A stretch of DNA of 41,249 nucleotides, taken from NCBI GenBank assembly GCA_913057925.1, contig CAJXPG010000017.1, positions 1 through 41,249 on the forward strand, in the 5' to 3' direction. Every line of letters begins with the position of its first letter. Position 1 is the stretch's first letter. Positions 26,998 to 34,665 of this stretch are shown piece by piece. The notes under the pieces were generated by a model. That model was not told the origin of the DNA. It ran no database searches and saw nothing but the letters and a program-made list of their open reading frames with translations. This DNA comes from an uncultured Colwellia sp. (GTDB lineage: Bacteria; Pseudomonadota; Gammaproteobacteria; Enterobacterales; Alteromonadaceae). A program made the position numbers and the translations under genes.

Positions 26998-27020
26998 TAA
27001 CAAGCCTAATTTAAGCATAA

Positions 27021-27046
27021 AAAGGGCGCTAATAGCGCCCTTTTTT
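27021..27046. terminator. Bidirectional Rho-independent terminator
   Basis: AAAGGGCGCT, loop AAT, AGCGCCC then TTTTTT (27041-27046). It ends the DUF3360 gene (+) and, read on the minus strand, the TonB receptor-thioredoxin operon, whose final stop overlaps its T-run. Confidence 0.92.
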
Positions 27047-27542
27047 ATATTTTGCATTTGCCATTCGTTAATAGTTTTAAGGCACTTGCCAGCTTATCTT
27101 TTGCAATATAACCACGTTTTTTAGCGATTAGATCACCTGAGGTATCAAATATCAATAAGGTCGGAGACGCTTGATATCCGCCAATGCTCCACAAAAACTG
27201 CCTATCTGCCATAAAAGCAGATATGCCTTTATGGTAATGCTTTAGCTCTTTCTTAAGCTTTCGTGCATTACCTTTAGTTCCAATTAACACCGGGTTTAAA
27301 GTGGCTTTACATTGTTCAAAAACTTTAGCGAGTAATTTACCCTGCTTTTTACACCAAGCACAATCTGGTTGATAAATCATCACCAGTGTCGCTAAAGTGC
27401 TGACCTGTTTATATTGAGCAACATAACCTGTTTTCAATGGCTTAAGTGAAAACGGTAATGCCTCTACATAACCGACAAAAAGCATAGTTCCGATTAAAAA
27501 ACATGCTGCCATGCTAACAATATCATTATGAAATTTAATCAT
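27045..27542 (-). CDS. Exported thioredoxin-like protein (CAWC)
   Basis: A 165-residue thioredoxin-fold protein. Residues 10-29 form a signal peptide or membrane anchor (ending VEA-LPF). The redox motif is CAWC (61-64) in MIYQPDCAWCKKQGKL. SPTLLIFDTSGDLIAKKRGYI (about 127-147) carries the cis-Pro-type SPTLL segment. It should act in the periplasm as a reductant or isomerase. The gene starts 16 bases after the stop of the TonB receptor on the same strand with no promoter gap, so they form one operon. The receptor's only cysteines are a CxxC pair, which makes it the obvious substrate. Four other cysteines are scattered (CFLIG, QCKAT, NGKCKI). No Shine-Dalgarno sequence is visible; translation may be coupled to the receptor. 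Confidence 0.87.
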   Translation of the reverse strand: MIKFHNDIVSMAACFLIGTMLFVGYVEALPFSLKPLKTGYVAQYKQVSTLATLVMIYQPDCAWCKKQGKLLAKVFEQCKATLNPVLIGTKGNARKLKKELKHYHKGISAFMADRQFLWSIGGYQASPTLLIFDTSGDLIAKKRGYIAKDKLASALKLLTNGKCKI

Positions 27543-27558
27543 TATTAAATACTAAAAA

Positions 27559-29694
27559 TTACAATTTAACTTCAATGCCAGCGTACATTTCACGGCCATG
27601 TAAAGCACCATAAATATAAGCAACGTCGTAACCGCCATCGGCATCATAAAATAATGGTGTATCACCGCCATCAATTTGTGTTGCTTCAAAAACATTAGAG
27701 ACACCTGCGTAAAGCTTGGTGTGTTCGGTCAGCTGATATTGCACTTTTATATCAGAGGTAGAAAAGGCTTTACCTGTTAAAGTTTTAATACTGGTTGGGT
27801 CGTTTTTAATGTTATAACCTTCATAACCATATTCAGCTAAGTCTTTTTCACCAAAAAATACTGTAGACCAAAATACTTTTAAGTTGTCTTTTTCATATTG
27901 AAATTCTAGACTCGCACGCTCTTCAACAGGCGCGATGGCATAAGATGATTTAAAGGCATCATCATAAGCAAACTTTTCAAGACCAATATTGACGGTAAAA
28001 CTCTCTGTTATGTTATAACCGACAGTGATGTCATATGTGGTTACTGAAGCGGTTTCATCTAGTTGAGTTAGTAACGGAACACCTTCGTTATTCTCTTCTA
28101 ATGAGGCTAAGTTATCTACCGCAGAATGAGCTAACGAAGCAGTTATCGCTAATGCTTGGCTATCATAACTTAATGAATAACTTGCCGATACTGACTCCTC
28201 TAAAGAATCGATTGCAATTTGATAACCTAATTCGGCATCTAAAATACCGTGGTCGGTTTCAAAGAAAGATAACGGCGCTCGATAACCTCGACCAGTTGAA
28301 AAGCGAGACGTTAATTGCTCAGTATGGAAATAACGTACGTCTAAACGTGGTGCAAAAAAGGTTTCATCAATTTCAGTACCGGCTTTTTCTGGGTCAACAA
28401 AATCAGCGACAACTTGATCAACACGCATCGCTACGGCTACTTCAAACTCATCAATAGGAGTCCAAGTATCTTGGAAGAAAATCCCCATGGTATCATAGTC
28501 AAAAGCATCACTTTGATAGGCTTCAACAGCTTCTAAGGCATACGTTGAAGAACGCATTTTCTCATGGCGACTATCAACACCAAAGGTAATAAAGTGATTG
28601 TCTGATAACTCCATGTCAAATTTAGCGCGCAGATAATACATAGTATCTTCAGCTTGATAATCAATACCTTCATAAAACGAATCTTGTAGGTGGTTCGCAT
28701 AACTTAATGCAAACTCAGCAACAGTGAAGTCACTCAATTCAGATAAAAACTTTACATAAGCTTCATCACGTGAAGTATTTATCCACTCAGTCGTTTCCCA
28801 TGGCTTTCCAATAAAAGTTTCTCGAACGTCATCACCTGCAAATAACTGTTCAGACGCATCACCATCATAACCCGCTATAGCAGCACCAACCGAATTAACT
28901 ACTTCCCCAAGCATTGGACCACCAAAAATTTCAGATTGTACTTTTGAAAGTCTAAGTTGAACATTACTATTATCTGAGACATCTTGTGTTAAAAATGTTG
29001 TTAATGATAAATTCTCAATAAAAGGCGCTTCACTTACGCCATTATCATCATGATCTTCTTGATCTTGTTTATCATATTGACCAATAAAGGTAATGCCTGT
29101 TTTACCATCAGTAGAAACTCCGGTTGCCATTCCCTTCATCGCAGTAAAGTCATGTGAGCCTTTGGCAAAATCAAAACTTGCGCCATTCTCATAAGCTTCT
29201 TTAGTAATAATGTTTACCGTACCACCAATAGCTTCAGGTGCGATAAGCGATGCCCCAGCACCACGGGCGACTTCAATTCTATCAACACCAGTGGTTGCGA
29301 TTGCATCCACAGCATAAAAACCAGATATTAAAGTATGGGTTGGTAAACCATCAACTAAAATGGTGGTGTGCTCACCTTTCATACCGTTAAGCATAATCCG
29401 TTTAACACCACACATAGAGCATTCATTTGATACGTTTACACCGGGCTCATTATTAATTGCGGCAGTAAGACTTAAGGCATTTTTATTTTCAATTGTCAGC
29501 GCATCTAATACTTCAGTTTGTTGAATAACATCTTTTAAACGACCTGCTTGATCTAATTTTTGCCTAAGACTACGAACTTCGATAACTTCAGTTTCTTGCT
29601 CGGCTTTTTCTAAAGCTTCGGCAAAACTTAATGTAGGTGCAGCTAAAGGCAAACTTGCTGCAATAGAGAGATATAGCGGAGATAATGATTTCAT
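27559..29694 (-). CDS. TonB-dependent receptor with CxxC plug
   Basis: A 711-residue outer-membrane receptor. Signal peptide 1-25 (LSFA-E), plug domain about 50-165 and a 22-strand-type barrel to the end, closing on GREMYAGIEVKL. The plug shows GVKRIMLNGMKGEHTTILVDG and IEVARGAGASLIAPEAIGGTVNIITK, close to the colicin I/BtuB-like plug pattern. Uniquely it holds the only two cysteines of the whole protein, Cys92 and Cys95 in SNECSMCGVK, on the first plug loop. The ligand is unknown; a metal, siderophore or thiol-reactive compound could be held there. An exported thioredoxin-like protein follows in the same operon. The start ATG has a weak GAGCTG upstream. Regulation: a Fur box (29742-29760) and an FNR/CRP-type palindrome (29773-29786) lie just upstream. 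Confidence 0.93.
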   Translation of the reverse strand: MKSLSPLYLSIAASLPLAAPTLSFAEALEKAEQETEVIEVRSLRQKLDQAGRLKDVIQQTEVLDALTIENKNALSLTAAINNEPGVNVSNECSMCGVKRIMLNGMKGEHTTILVDGLPTHTLISGFYAVDAIATTGVDRIEVARGAGASLIAPEAIGGTVNIITKEAYENGASFDFAKGSHDFTAMKGMATGVSTDGKTGITFIGQYDKQDQEDHDDNGVSEAPFIENLSLTTFLTQDVSDNSNVQLRLSKVQSEIFGGPMLGEVVNSVGAAIAGYDGDASEQLFAGDDVRETFIGKPWETTEWINTSRDEAYVKFLSELSDFTVAEFALSYANHLQDSFYEGIDYQAEDTMYYLRAKFDMELSDNHFITFGVDSRHEKMRSSTYALEAVEAYQSDAFDYDTMGIFFQDTWTPIDEFEVAVAMRVDQVVADFVDPEKAGTEIDETFFAPRLDVRYFHTEQLTSRFSTGRGYRAPLSFFETDHGILDAELGYQIAIDSLEESVSASYSLSYDSQALAITASLAHSAVDNLASLEENNEGVPLLTQLDETASVTTYDITVGYNITESFTVNIGLEKFAYDDAFKSSYAIAPVEERASLEFQYEKDNLKVFWSTVFFGEKDLAEYGYEGYNIKNDPTSIKTLTGKAFSTSDIKVQYQLTEHTKLYAGVSNVFEATQIDGGDTPLFYDADGGYDVAYIYGALHGREMYAGIEVKL

Positions 29695-29741
29695 GGACAG
29701 CTCAATAATATGTAAAATAAAATGACAAAAAAAACCAGATC

Positions 29742-29760
29742 GATATTGTTAATCATTCTC
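29742..29760. promoter_or_regulatory. Putative Fur box
   Basis: GATATTGTTAATCATTCTC agrees at 16 of 19 positions with the classical Fur consensus GATAATGATAATCATTATC. It lies 48-66 bases upstream of the TonB receptor start, where bound Fur would block transcription under iron sufficiency. Confidence 0.65.
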
Positions 29761-29772
29761 AATTGCATTAAC

Positions 29773-29786
29773 TTGATCGACATCAA
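29773..29786. promoter_or_regulatory. Perfect FNR-type palindrome
   Basis: TTGAT-CGAC-ATCAA matches all ten fixed bases of the FNR (EtrA, Anr) consensus. About 0.04 such sites would be expected in this window under uniform base composition. Its centre is 19 bp from the edge of the Fur box. If it sat at -41.5, transcription would start near 29738 and the Fur box would cover the -10 region. Confidence 0.6.
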
Positions 29787-30078
29787 GAGAATTACACATT
29801 TTTACATCTTTACTGATTATAAAAGTCTACTTAATAAGAGCTATCGCAAGATACCCCTTGGAACTGAGTTAACTGGTCACTATTTCATTGCAACAAAACG
29901 AAATGTCAGTTTTTTTTACACTTTAAGCTTTTCAAATTCACTTTATTTAAAGTCTGCGCGCTAATAAATTGATTGTTATTAAGAATAAAATTAAGGCATT
30001 AAAAATGCTTGTTTTTTGTACAGCCACCAATCTAAGTTTTATGGTGAATTAATAACTCCCTTTTCAGAGGATGTCACT

Positions 30079-30900
30079 ATGAATCGATATGTTTCAAATG
30101 CTCTAAAAGCACTTTCAATAACTATGCTGATTGTCACGAGTACTGCCCAATCGGCCATCATTATACAACCTGTGGATGTTATCATTAGAGATTTTCATCA
30201 AGATCATCCTGACTTTCAAAACTATGTTTCTGGATTAACCACAGGCATGGTAGGAAGCTCTCTAGTTGGTGGTGTTCCTGACTTTATTGGACCAAATGAT
30301 AACAGTGTAGGCGCAGTAAATTCTGATACAAGCTTTGCTTCTTGGTTTGATGATTGTAATCCTGCAACTCCTAGTTCAACCTGTATTGCACAATATAATG
30401 AATCAATAGGCGCAACAGTAGACACAAGCACTGGACAGTTAAGCTATAATTCATCTTCCTTTTTTCCATTAGACGGCATCACAGGTACTAGTGGGGACGG
30501 AGATAATTACGATAATCATAATTACTTTTTTACAGTACAAATTGATTTGGACTTAATCTATGACCCCCTATTAAACAATACATTCTCGTTTACTGGTGAT
30601 GACGATGTTTGGGTGTTCATCAACGGTGAGTTGGTATTAGATCTAGGTGGCGTTCATGGTGCTGAAACAGCAGGATTTAACATGAATACAGTGGCGAGTA
30701 ATCAGGGAATGAACGCCGGAGACTTATATTCATTTAGTTTCTTCTTCGCTGAAAGGCATTACTCCCAATCTAATGTTAATATTACTTCTTATTTAGGCAA
30801 ACCAGTTGTGGTAGTTCAAACACCTGAGCCTGCAGGTATAGTATTACTTGCCTTAGCCTTACTAAGTTTATTCATTCGTGTACAAAAACGCACTCATTAA
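30079..30900 (+). CDS. Fibro-slime domain PEP-CTERM protein
   Basis: A 273-residue exported protein. ATG 30079 has AGAGGA seven bases upstream and leads into a signal peptide ending near TAQSA; the frame to 30016 adds 21 residues before it. The body matches the fibro-slime/PA14-like domain: RDFHQDHPDFQNYVSG near the start and TGDDDVWVFINGELVLDLGG (172-191, a calcium-dependent carbohydrate-binding type loop). The C-terminus is a PEP-CTERM sorting signal: PEP at 249-251, a hydrophobic helix GIVLLALALLSLFI, then RVQKRTH. It is therefore expected to be cut and anchored or secreted by an exosortase encoded elsewhere, often with exopolysaccharide. Such proteins are probable surface or biofilm-matrix parts. 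A terminator follows at 30926-30961. Confidence 0.9.
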   Translation: MNRYVSNALKALSITMLIVTSTAQSAIIIQPVDVIIRDFHQDHPDFQNYVSGLTTGMVGSSLVGGVPDFIGPNDNSVGAVNSDTSFASWFDDCNPATPSSTCIAQYNESIGATVDTSTGQLSYNSSSFFPLDGITGTSGDGDNYDNHNYFFTVQIDLDLIYDPLLNNTFSFTGDDDVWVFINGELVLDLGGVHGAETAGFNMNTVASNQGMNAGDLYSFSFFFAERHYSQSNVNITSYLGKPVVVVQTPEPAGIVLLALALLSLFIRVQKRTH

Positions 30901-31216
30901 AACTAACACTATAGGGTTAAAACGATATAGCCGTGAGCAACAAGTAAGCGGCTATATTTTTGTAAAATTGATCAACTGCACTATGGTCATAGCTATCATG
31001 AACCGCATTAAACCACCTAAAGCACCTCATAAACGACTACTCCTTAAGACTGCGATAACATTAAAGATAATCTTTCTTTGATTAGCCTGAGCTGAGGTTA
31101 TTTGTCGATAAATTTAATTATTTTCGCAAACAAATTTCAGATATCAGAATAATTTTGTTATTAATAGAGTAATAATACATTTACCACGTTATTAGCTTAG
31201 CTATAAGGACATCAGT
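30901..31216. other. Intergenic: terminator and AbgT leader
   Basis: Contains the terminator at 30926-30961 and, from about 31090, an AT-rich stretch that should hold the AbgT promoter. Nothing else recognised; a 67-residue frame here runs through the terminator and is not credible. Confidence 0.4.
30926..30961 (+). terminator. Rho-independent terminator of PEP-CTERM gene
   Basis: TATAGCCG (30926-30933) pairs with CGGCTATA (30949-30956) over a 15-base loop and is followed by five Ts. Confidence 0.8.
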
Positions 31217-32752
31217 ATGAACGTTGCCAAGCAAAAGCCCAGATTAATTGATAGGTTTTTGAACTCTATTGAACGTGTCGGGAACACCTTACCCGATCCA
31301 GCCATTATCTTTTTATTTGCCATGATAATCATTTGGCTCTTATCGGCATTGTTCTCACAAGTCTCATTTGAGGCAATAGACCCTCGAACGGGCGAAGCCA
31401 TCATAGTGCATAATCTACTGACCGGCGATGCGCTGGCAAATTTCCTTTCAGGCATGGTGAAAACCTTCACCGGTTTTGCACCTTTAGGGGTGGTTCTGGT
31501 TGCTATGCTAGGTGTGGGTGTTGCTGAACATTCTGGTTTTATTAATACCGGCCTTAAAATTATGTTAAAACGCACGCCTAAAGCGTTATTAACGCCATCT
31601 ATAATTTTAATTGCCATTGTCAGTCACACCGCTACTGACGCCGGTTATGTTTTGGTTATTCCGCTAGCAGGGGTCATTTTCTTTGCCATGGGGCGTCACC
31701 CTTTAGTTGGTATTGCTGCAGCATTTGCTGGGGTGAGTGGTGGTTTTAGCGCCAACTTTATTCCTTCTGGTATAGATCCATTACTGCAAAGTTTTACCCA
31801 AAGTGCCGCACAAATTATCGATCCAGAAATTATTGTTAATCCATTAAATAATTGGTTTTTTACTTCAGCTTCTAGTTTATTTATTGTGTTATTAGGCTGG
31901 TACATCACAGATAAAATCATTGAACCAAGGTTAAAGGATACGCCAATAGACGGCGATACGTCTGATTTACCTCAATTCGACGAAATCACCAGCAAAGAAC
32001 GTAAGGGATTTTTCTTAGCGTCTGTGGTTATGCTGGCCGGCATAGCGTTACTCACCTGGGCCAGTTGGTCAGCAAGCTCGCCACTTCGAGGACCTAGCGG
32101 CTCTTTGGCTGATTTTAAAGCACCATTAATGCAATCTATAGTGCCGCTTATTTTCTTACTATTTTGGATTCCCGGGGCTGTTTATGGCTTTAGTGTCGGC
32201 ACCTTTAAAACCAGTAAAGATATGATTGATTCCATGAGTAAGTCTATGGGCAGCATGTCTTATTATATTGTCATGGCTTTTTTCTGTTCTTTGTTTATTG
32301 CCGCATTCTCGCAATCCAATTTAGGTGCGCTGCTGGCCATTGAAGGTGCTCAAGTATTAAAAACGTTAGCCTTGCCAAGCTCAGTGACTATTGTCGGTAT
32401 CATATTTTTAACCGGCTTTGTTAACTTATTTGTTGGCTCAAGCTCAGCTAAATGGGCATTGCTCGGACCGGTATTTGTTCCGATGTTAATGCAACTGGGG
32501 ATTTCACCTGATTTAACGCAAGCAGCCTATCGAATCGGTGATTCTAGCTCGAATATCATTACCCCGTTAATGCCGTACTTCCCGTTAGTGGTGGTCTATT
32601 GCCAGAAGTACGTTAAAGACACCGGCATAGGCACCTTAATTTCTCTAATGCTACCTTTTGCTCTCGCGTTTATGATCTGCTGGACCTTATTTTTATTAGC
32701 TTACTGGGGACTTGGCATTCCTTTAGGTTTGCAATCTAGTTACAGCTATTAA
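31217..32752 (+). CDS. AbgT family transporter
   Basis: A 511-residue inner-membrane protein of the AbgT family, whose members move p-aminobenzoyl-glutamate or act as sulfonamide exporters with proton or sodium coupling. The N-terminus LIDRFLNSIERVGNTLPDP is the family signature. About 11 hydrophobic segments follow, with the hairpin-like FAGVSGGFSANFIPSG and the second-half SSSAKWALLGPVFVPML and RIGDSSSNIITPLMPYFPL, typical for the fold. Length is normal. AAGGA lies about nine bases before ATG. It stands alone; no abgA/abgB hydrolase genes are near, so the substrate is uncertain. The gene converges on the DJ-1-like gene. Confidence 0.93.
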   Translation: MNVAKQKPRLIDRFLNSIERVGNTLPDPAIIFLFAMIIIWLLSALFSQVSFEAIDPRTGEAIIVHNLLTGDALANFLSGMVKTFTGFAPLGVVLVAMLGVGVAEHSGFINTGLKIMLKRTPKALLTPSIILIAIVSHTATDAGYVLVIPLAGVIFFAMGRHPLVGIAAAFAGVSGGFSANFIPSGIDPLLQSFTQSAAQIIDPEIIVNPLNNWFFTSASSLFIVLLGWYITDKIIEPRLKDTPIDGDTSDLPQFDEITSKERKGFFLASVVMLAGIALLTWASWSASSPLRGPSGSLADFKAPLMQSIVPLIFLLFWIPGAVYGFSVGTFKTSKDMIDSMSKSMGSMSYYIVMAFFCSLFIAAFSQSNLGALLAIEGAQVLKTLALPSSVTIVGIIFLTGFVNLFVGSSSAKWALLGPVFVPMLMQLGISPDLTQAAYRIGDSSSNIITPLMPYFPLVVVYCQKYVKDTGIGTLISLMLPFALAFMICWTLFLLAYWGLGIPLGLQSSYSY

Positions 32753-32792
32753 CTGTAATTGGCAGCATGTTTATCAAGCCGCACTAACAAAA

Positions 32793-32825
32793 CCACAAAA
32801 GGGGACTAAGCTTCCCCTTCTGTGG
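32793..32825. terminator. Stem-loop between convergent genes
   Basis: CCACAAAAGGGGA (32793-32805) pairs with TCCCCTTCTGTGG (32813-32825) with one mismatch and a 7-base loop, shared by the AbgT gene (+) and the DJ-1-like gene (-). Tails are short of Ts. Confidence 0.65.
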
Positions 32826-32867
32826 CTAAAGTTTAACGAGTTCATTTAACAACAATTTTTAACTGCG

Positions 32868-33941
32868 TTAAGTTAACTGTTTCAGTTGCTGGGCGATTGA
32901 TAATAGATCCATGCCAGCACTAAGTTCAAATTGCATAAAGGCTAAAAAACTGTGCATTACTATCAAGATACGTTGATAAGCTTGTGGCTTGTGCTGTAAT
33001 TCTGCCATAGCAACGTCAAGACCATCGGTATGATAAGTCATTAGCAATTCAATGGCGTGTTCTTCAGCTGTACGCTCTCTGGCTTTGGGCTCATAACCCA
33101 GTTCAGCTACCACTTTTTCTGCAAGTGTCCATACAGACCAAGGGTTTTGTCCGGTGATCAATTTTCCATCTTGGCTAACTTTTTCTAAATAGTTTGCACC
33201 TGCTTGAAATTGAGCGCCTTGTGCAATTAATTTATCTTCAAGTAAGAAGGGAAAGATTTCTTTTGCATCAGCAATTAAAAATAGCTCTTCATCATTGGTA
33301 AAAGCACTCACTTGCTTGTTCGCCAACAGCAATTGACCATTATCTAACTCGACATTAACCAAGGCCGCTGGGCCATGACACACAGCACTAACAACCTTAT
33401 CATTTTGATAAAGTGTTTTAGCGATATTTTGCACATAGGGGTTGTCAGGAAAATCAAACATAGTGCCCTTACCACCGACAAAGTAAACCGCTTCGTATTC
33501 ATTAGGATCGACATCTGCTAAGGCAATAGAATTGGCAACTTGCTGTTGGATTTTTTCATCAGTTAAAAAGGCATAGTCATAAGGCCCCATGTCTTCGCCA
33601 TCGATAACGACTGGCGGCTTACCGCCTTTGGGGCTAGCAATGTCAACCTGAAAACCATTTGCCGTAAACACCCAGTAAGCACGAGCCAGTTCGGTATGCT
33701 CATACCCCGTTGCTTTATTTTCTGCCATGGTATCGACACTTGTCACCACTGCTAATATTTTTCCTCGATAGCTTGGGATGTTTTCAGTGATATAAGGTAA
33801 GTCACTTACTTGAGTATTTTTTATCGCCACAAAGTGAGCTTTTTCAGGCAATAAACTTTTAACATAAGATTTGGTGCCATAGGCTAAACCAAGCAAAATA
33901 ATGGCTAAAGCCACTAAGCTGATTATTATTTTTTTAAACAT
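32868..33941 (-). CDS. DJ-1/PfpI family protein, membrane-anchored
   Basis: A 357-residue protein with an N-terminal hydrophobic anchor (about 4-22) and a class I glutamine-amidotransferase-like fold of the DJ-1/PfpI (Hsp31-like) group at about 60-285. The nucleophile elbow is AVCHGPAAL (Cys188, His189). Upstream are GYEHTELARAYWVFTANGF (79-97, with the conserved Glu) and VYFVGGKGTMFDFPDN. These features fit glyoxalase III/chaperone-type members acting on methylglyoxal or damaged proteins. The anchor places the domain in the periplasm, unlike most Hsp31 relatives. The last 70 residues are helical and without a known domain. AGGAG lies eight bases before ATG. Single gene. Confidence 0.87.
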   Translation of the reverse strand: MFKKIIISLVALAIILLGLAYGTKSYVKSLLPEKAHFVAIKNTQVSDLPYITENIPSYRGKILAVVTSVDTMAENKATGYEHTELARAYWVFTANGFQVDIASPKGGKPPVVIDGEDMGPYDYAFLTDEKIQQQVANSIALADVDPNEYEAVYFVGGKGTMFDFPDNPYVQNIAKTLYQNDKVVSAVCHGPAALVNVELDNGQLLLANKQVSAFTNDEELFLIADAKEIFPFLLEDKLIAQGAQFQAGANYLEKVSQDGKLITGQNPWSVWTLAEKVVAELGYEPKARERTAEEHAIELLMTYHTDGLDVAMAELQHKPQAYQRILIVMHSFLAFMQFELSAGMDLLSIAQQLKQLT

Positions 33942-33994
33942 AGGACGCTCCTGTTATTTTGTTAGCGCCAGTTTAAAAAACGATTAGTGAAATG

Positions 33995-34013
33995 AATGTG
34001 AAAAACGCACATT
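33995..34013. promoter_or_regulatory. Dyad between divergent genes
   Basis: AATGTG, seven bases, CACATT: a 6-7-6 inverted repeat between the DJ-1-like gene (-) and the Cys-rich gene (+). It resembles a CRP site but is one base short between TGTG and CACA. A regulator for either gene is possible. Confidence 0.3.
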
Positions 34014-34114
34014 TACTGTCTAGTCATGTTGTTTATCAATTAAATTAACGGCTGTTATTTACTTAATCACAGTAGCCTTTTAAAATAGCCGGCGTATTGT
34101 TATTCGAGATAAAT

Positions 34115-34558
34115 ATGCCTAAAGCGTTTTCACAAGTATTCATTGTTGCGGTTATGCTTATAACCTTTATTGGCCAAGCCATGGCCTTTAGCAGCTCTGC
34201 GTCTAGTGAAAGTGGTAGTGAAAGCCTTTATCAAAAAAACCATCAGAGCAACCTTGACGCTGATATTGCAGGTGACGACAATAACAGTTTATCTAATAGC
34301 GTTTCAGTTAAAAAACATAATGACGCCTTAACTGATTGCGCTGATTTGGATTGTTGTGAAGTTGACTGCTGCACCATTAATGTTTGTGAAAATGACTGTG
34401 TTTGTGCTGCTAGCGGTTGTTTATCATTGATGTTTTTAAACAACGGTATTGCTGATAAAGATATCAAGGGTTTTACTGAAACACTCACTTTAACAAACCT
34501 CATACAAACTCAATCCATTAGCTCGAATCCCTACCGCCCTCCTATTGTTTTGTCATAA
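34115..34558 (+). CDS. Cys-rich exported protein, likely metal-binding
   Basis: A 147-residue secreted protein. ATG 34115 starts a signal peptide (MPKAFSQVFIVAVMLITFIG..., cut after AMA); TTG 34097 is the alternative. After a Ser- and Asn-rich linker come nine cysteines within 28 residues (75-102): DCADLDCCEVDCC, NVCENDCVC, then SGC. The acidic residues between them suggest a metal-thiolate site. The C-terminal end is NPYRPPIVLS, a plain hydrophobic tail. No family recognised. The TonB receptor with a His-rich N-terminus follows 107 bases later on the same strand, so the two may be co-transcribed and handle one metal (zinc, copper or nickel, not decidable here). The spacing leaves room for a second promoter. 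Confidence 0.7.
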   Translation: MPKAFSQVFIVAVMLITFIGQAMAFSSSASSESGSESLYQKNHQSNLDADIAGDDNNSLSNSVSVKKHNDALTDCADLDCCEVDCCTINVCENDCVCAASGCLSLMFLNNGIADKDIKGFTETLTLTNLIQTQSISSNPYRPPIVLS

Positions 34559-34665
34559 TTTTTCGTCGTAAAAAATTGTTCGCCTGATGTGCGAACCGAT
34601 AATCATCACAAGCCCCTATCAGTAGCGTTGTGCTGAATTACTCTGACATATTATTTGAGGTAAAA

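Larger units (their letters stand above)
29695..30078. other. Regulatory intergenic region, divergent genes
   Basis: Holds the Fur box and FNR-type site for the TonB receptor (-). It also has a short stem GCATT-AAA-AATGC with TTGTTTTTT (29996-30015) ahead of the fibro-slime gene (+), possibly a weak terminator or attenuator. A frame at 29722-29964 (+) overlaps both operators and has no protein-like features. Confidence 0.5.

Noticed and set aside
29722-29964. 80-residue plus-strand ORF between the TonB receptor and PEP-CTERM genes
   Set aside because: It overlaps the Fur box and FNR palindrome, has no Shine-Dalgarno sequence and shows no protein-like pattern; the region is regulatory.
30878-31081. 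67-residue ORF after the PEP-CTERM gene
   Set aside because: It runs through a clear Rho-independent terminator and has no ribosome site.
34597-34612. GATAATCATC as a Fur box before the His-rich TonB receptor
   Set aside because: Only the second half of the box matches; the first half does not.
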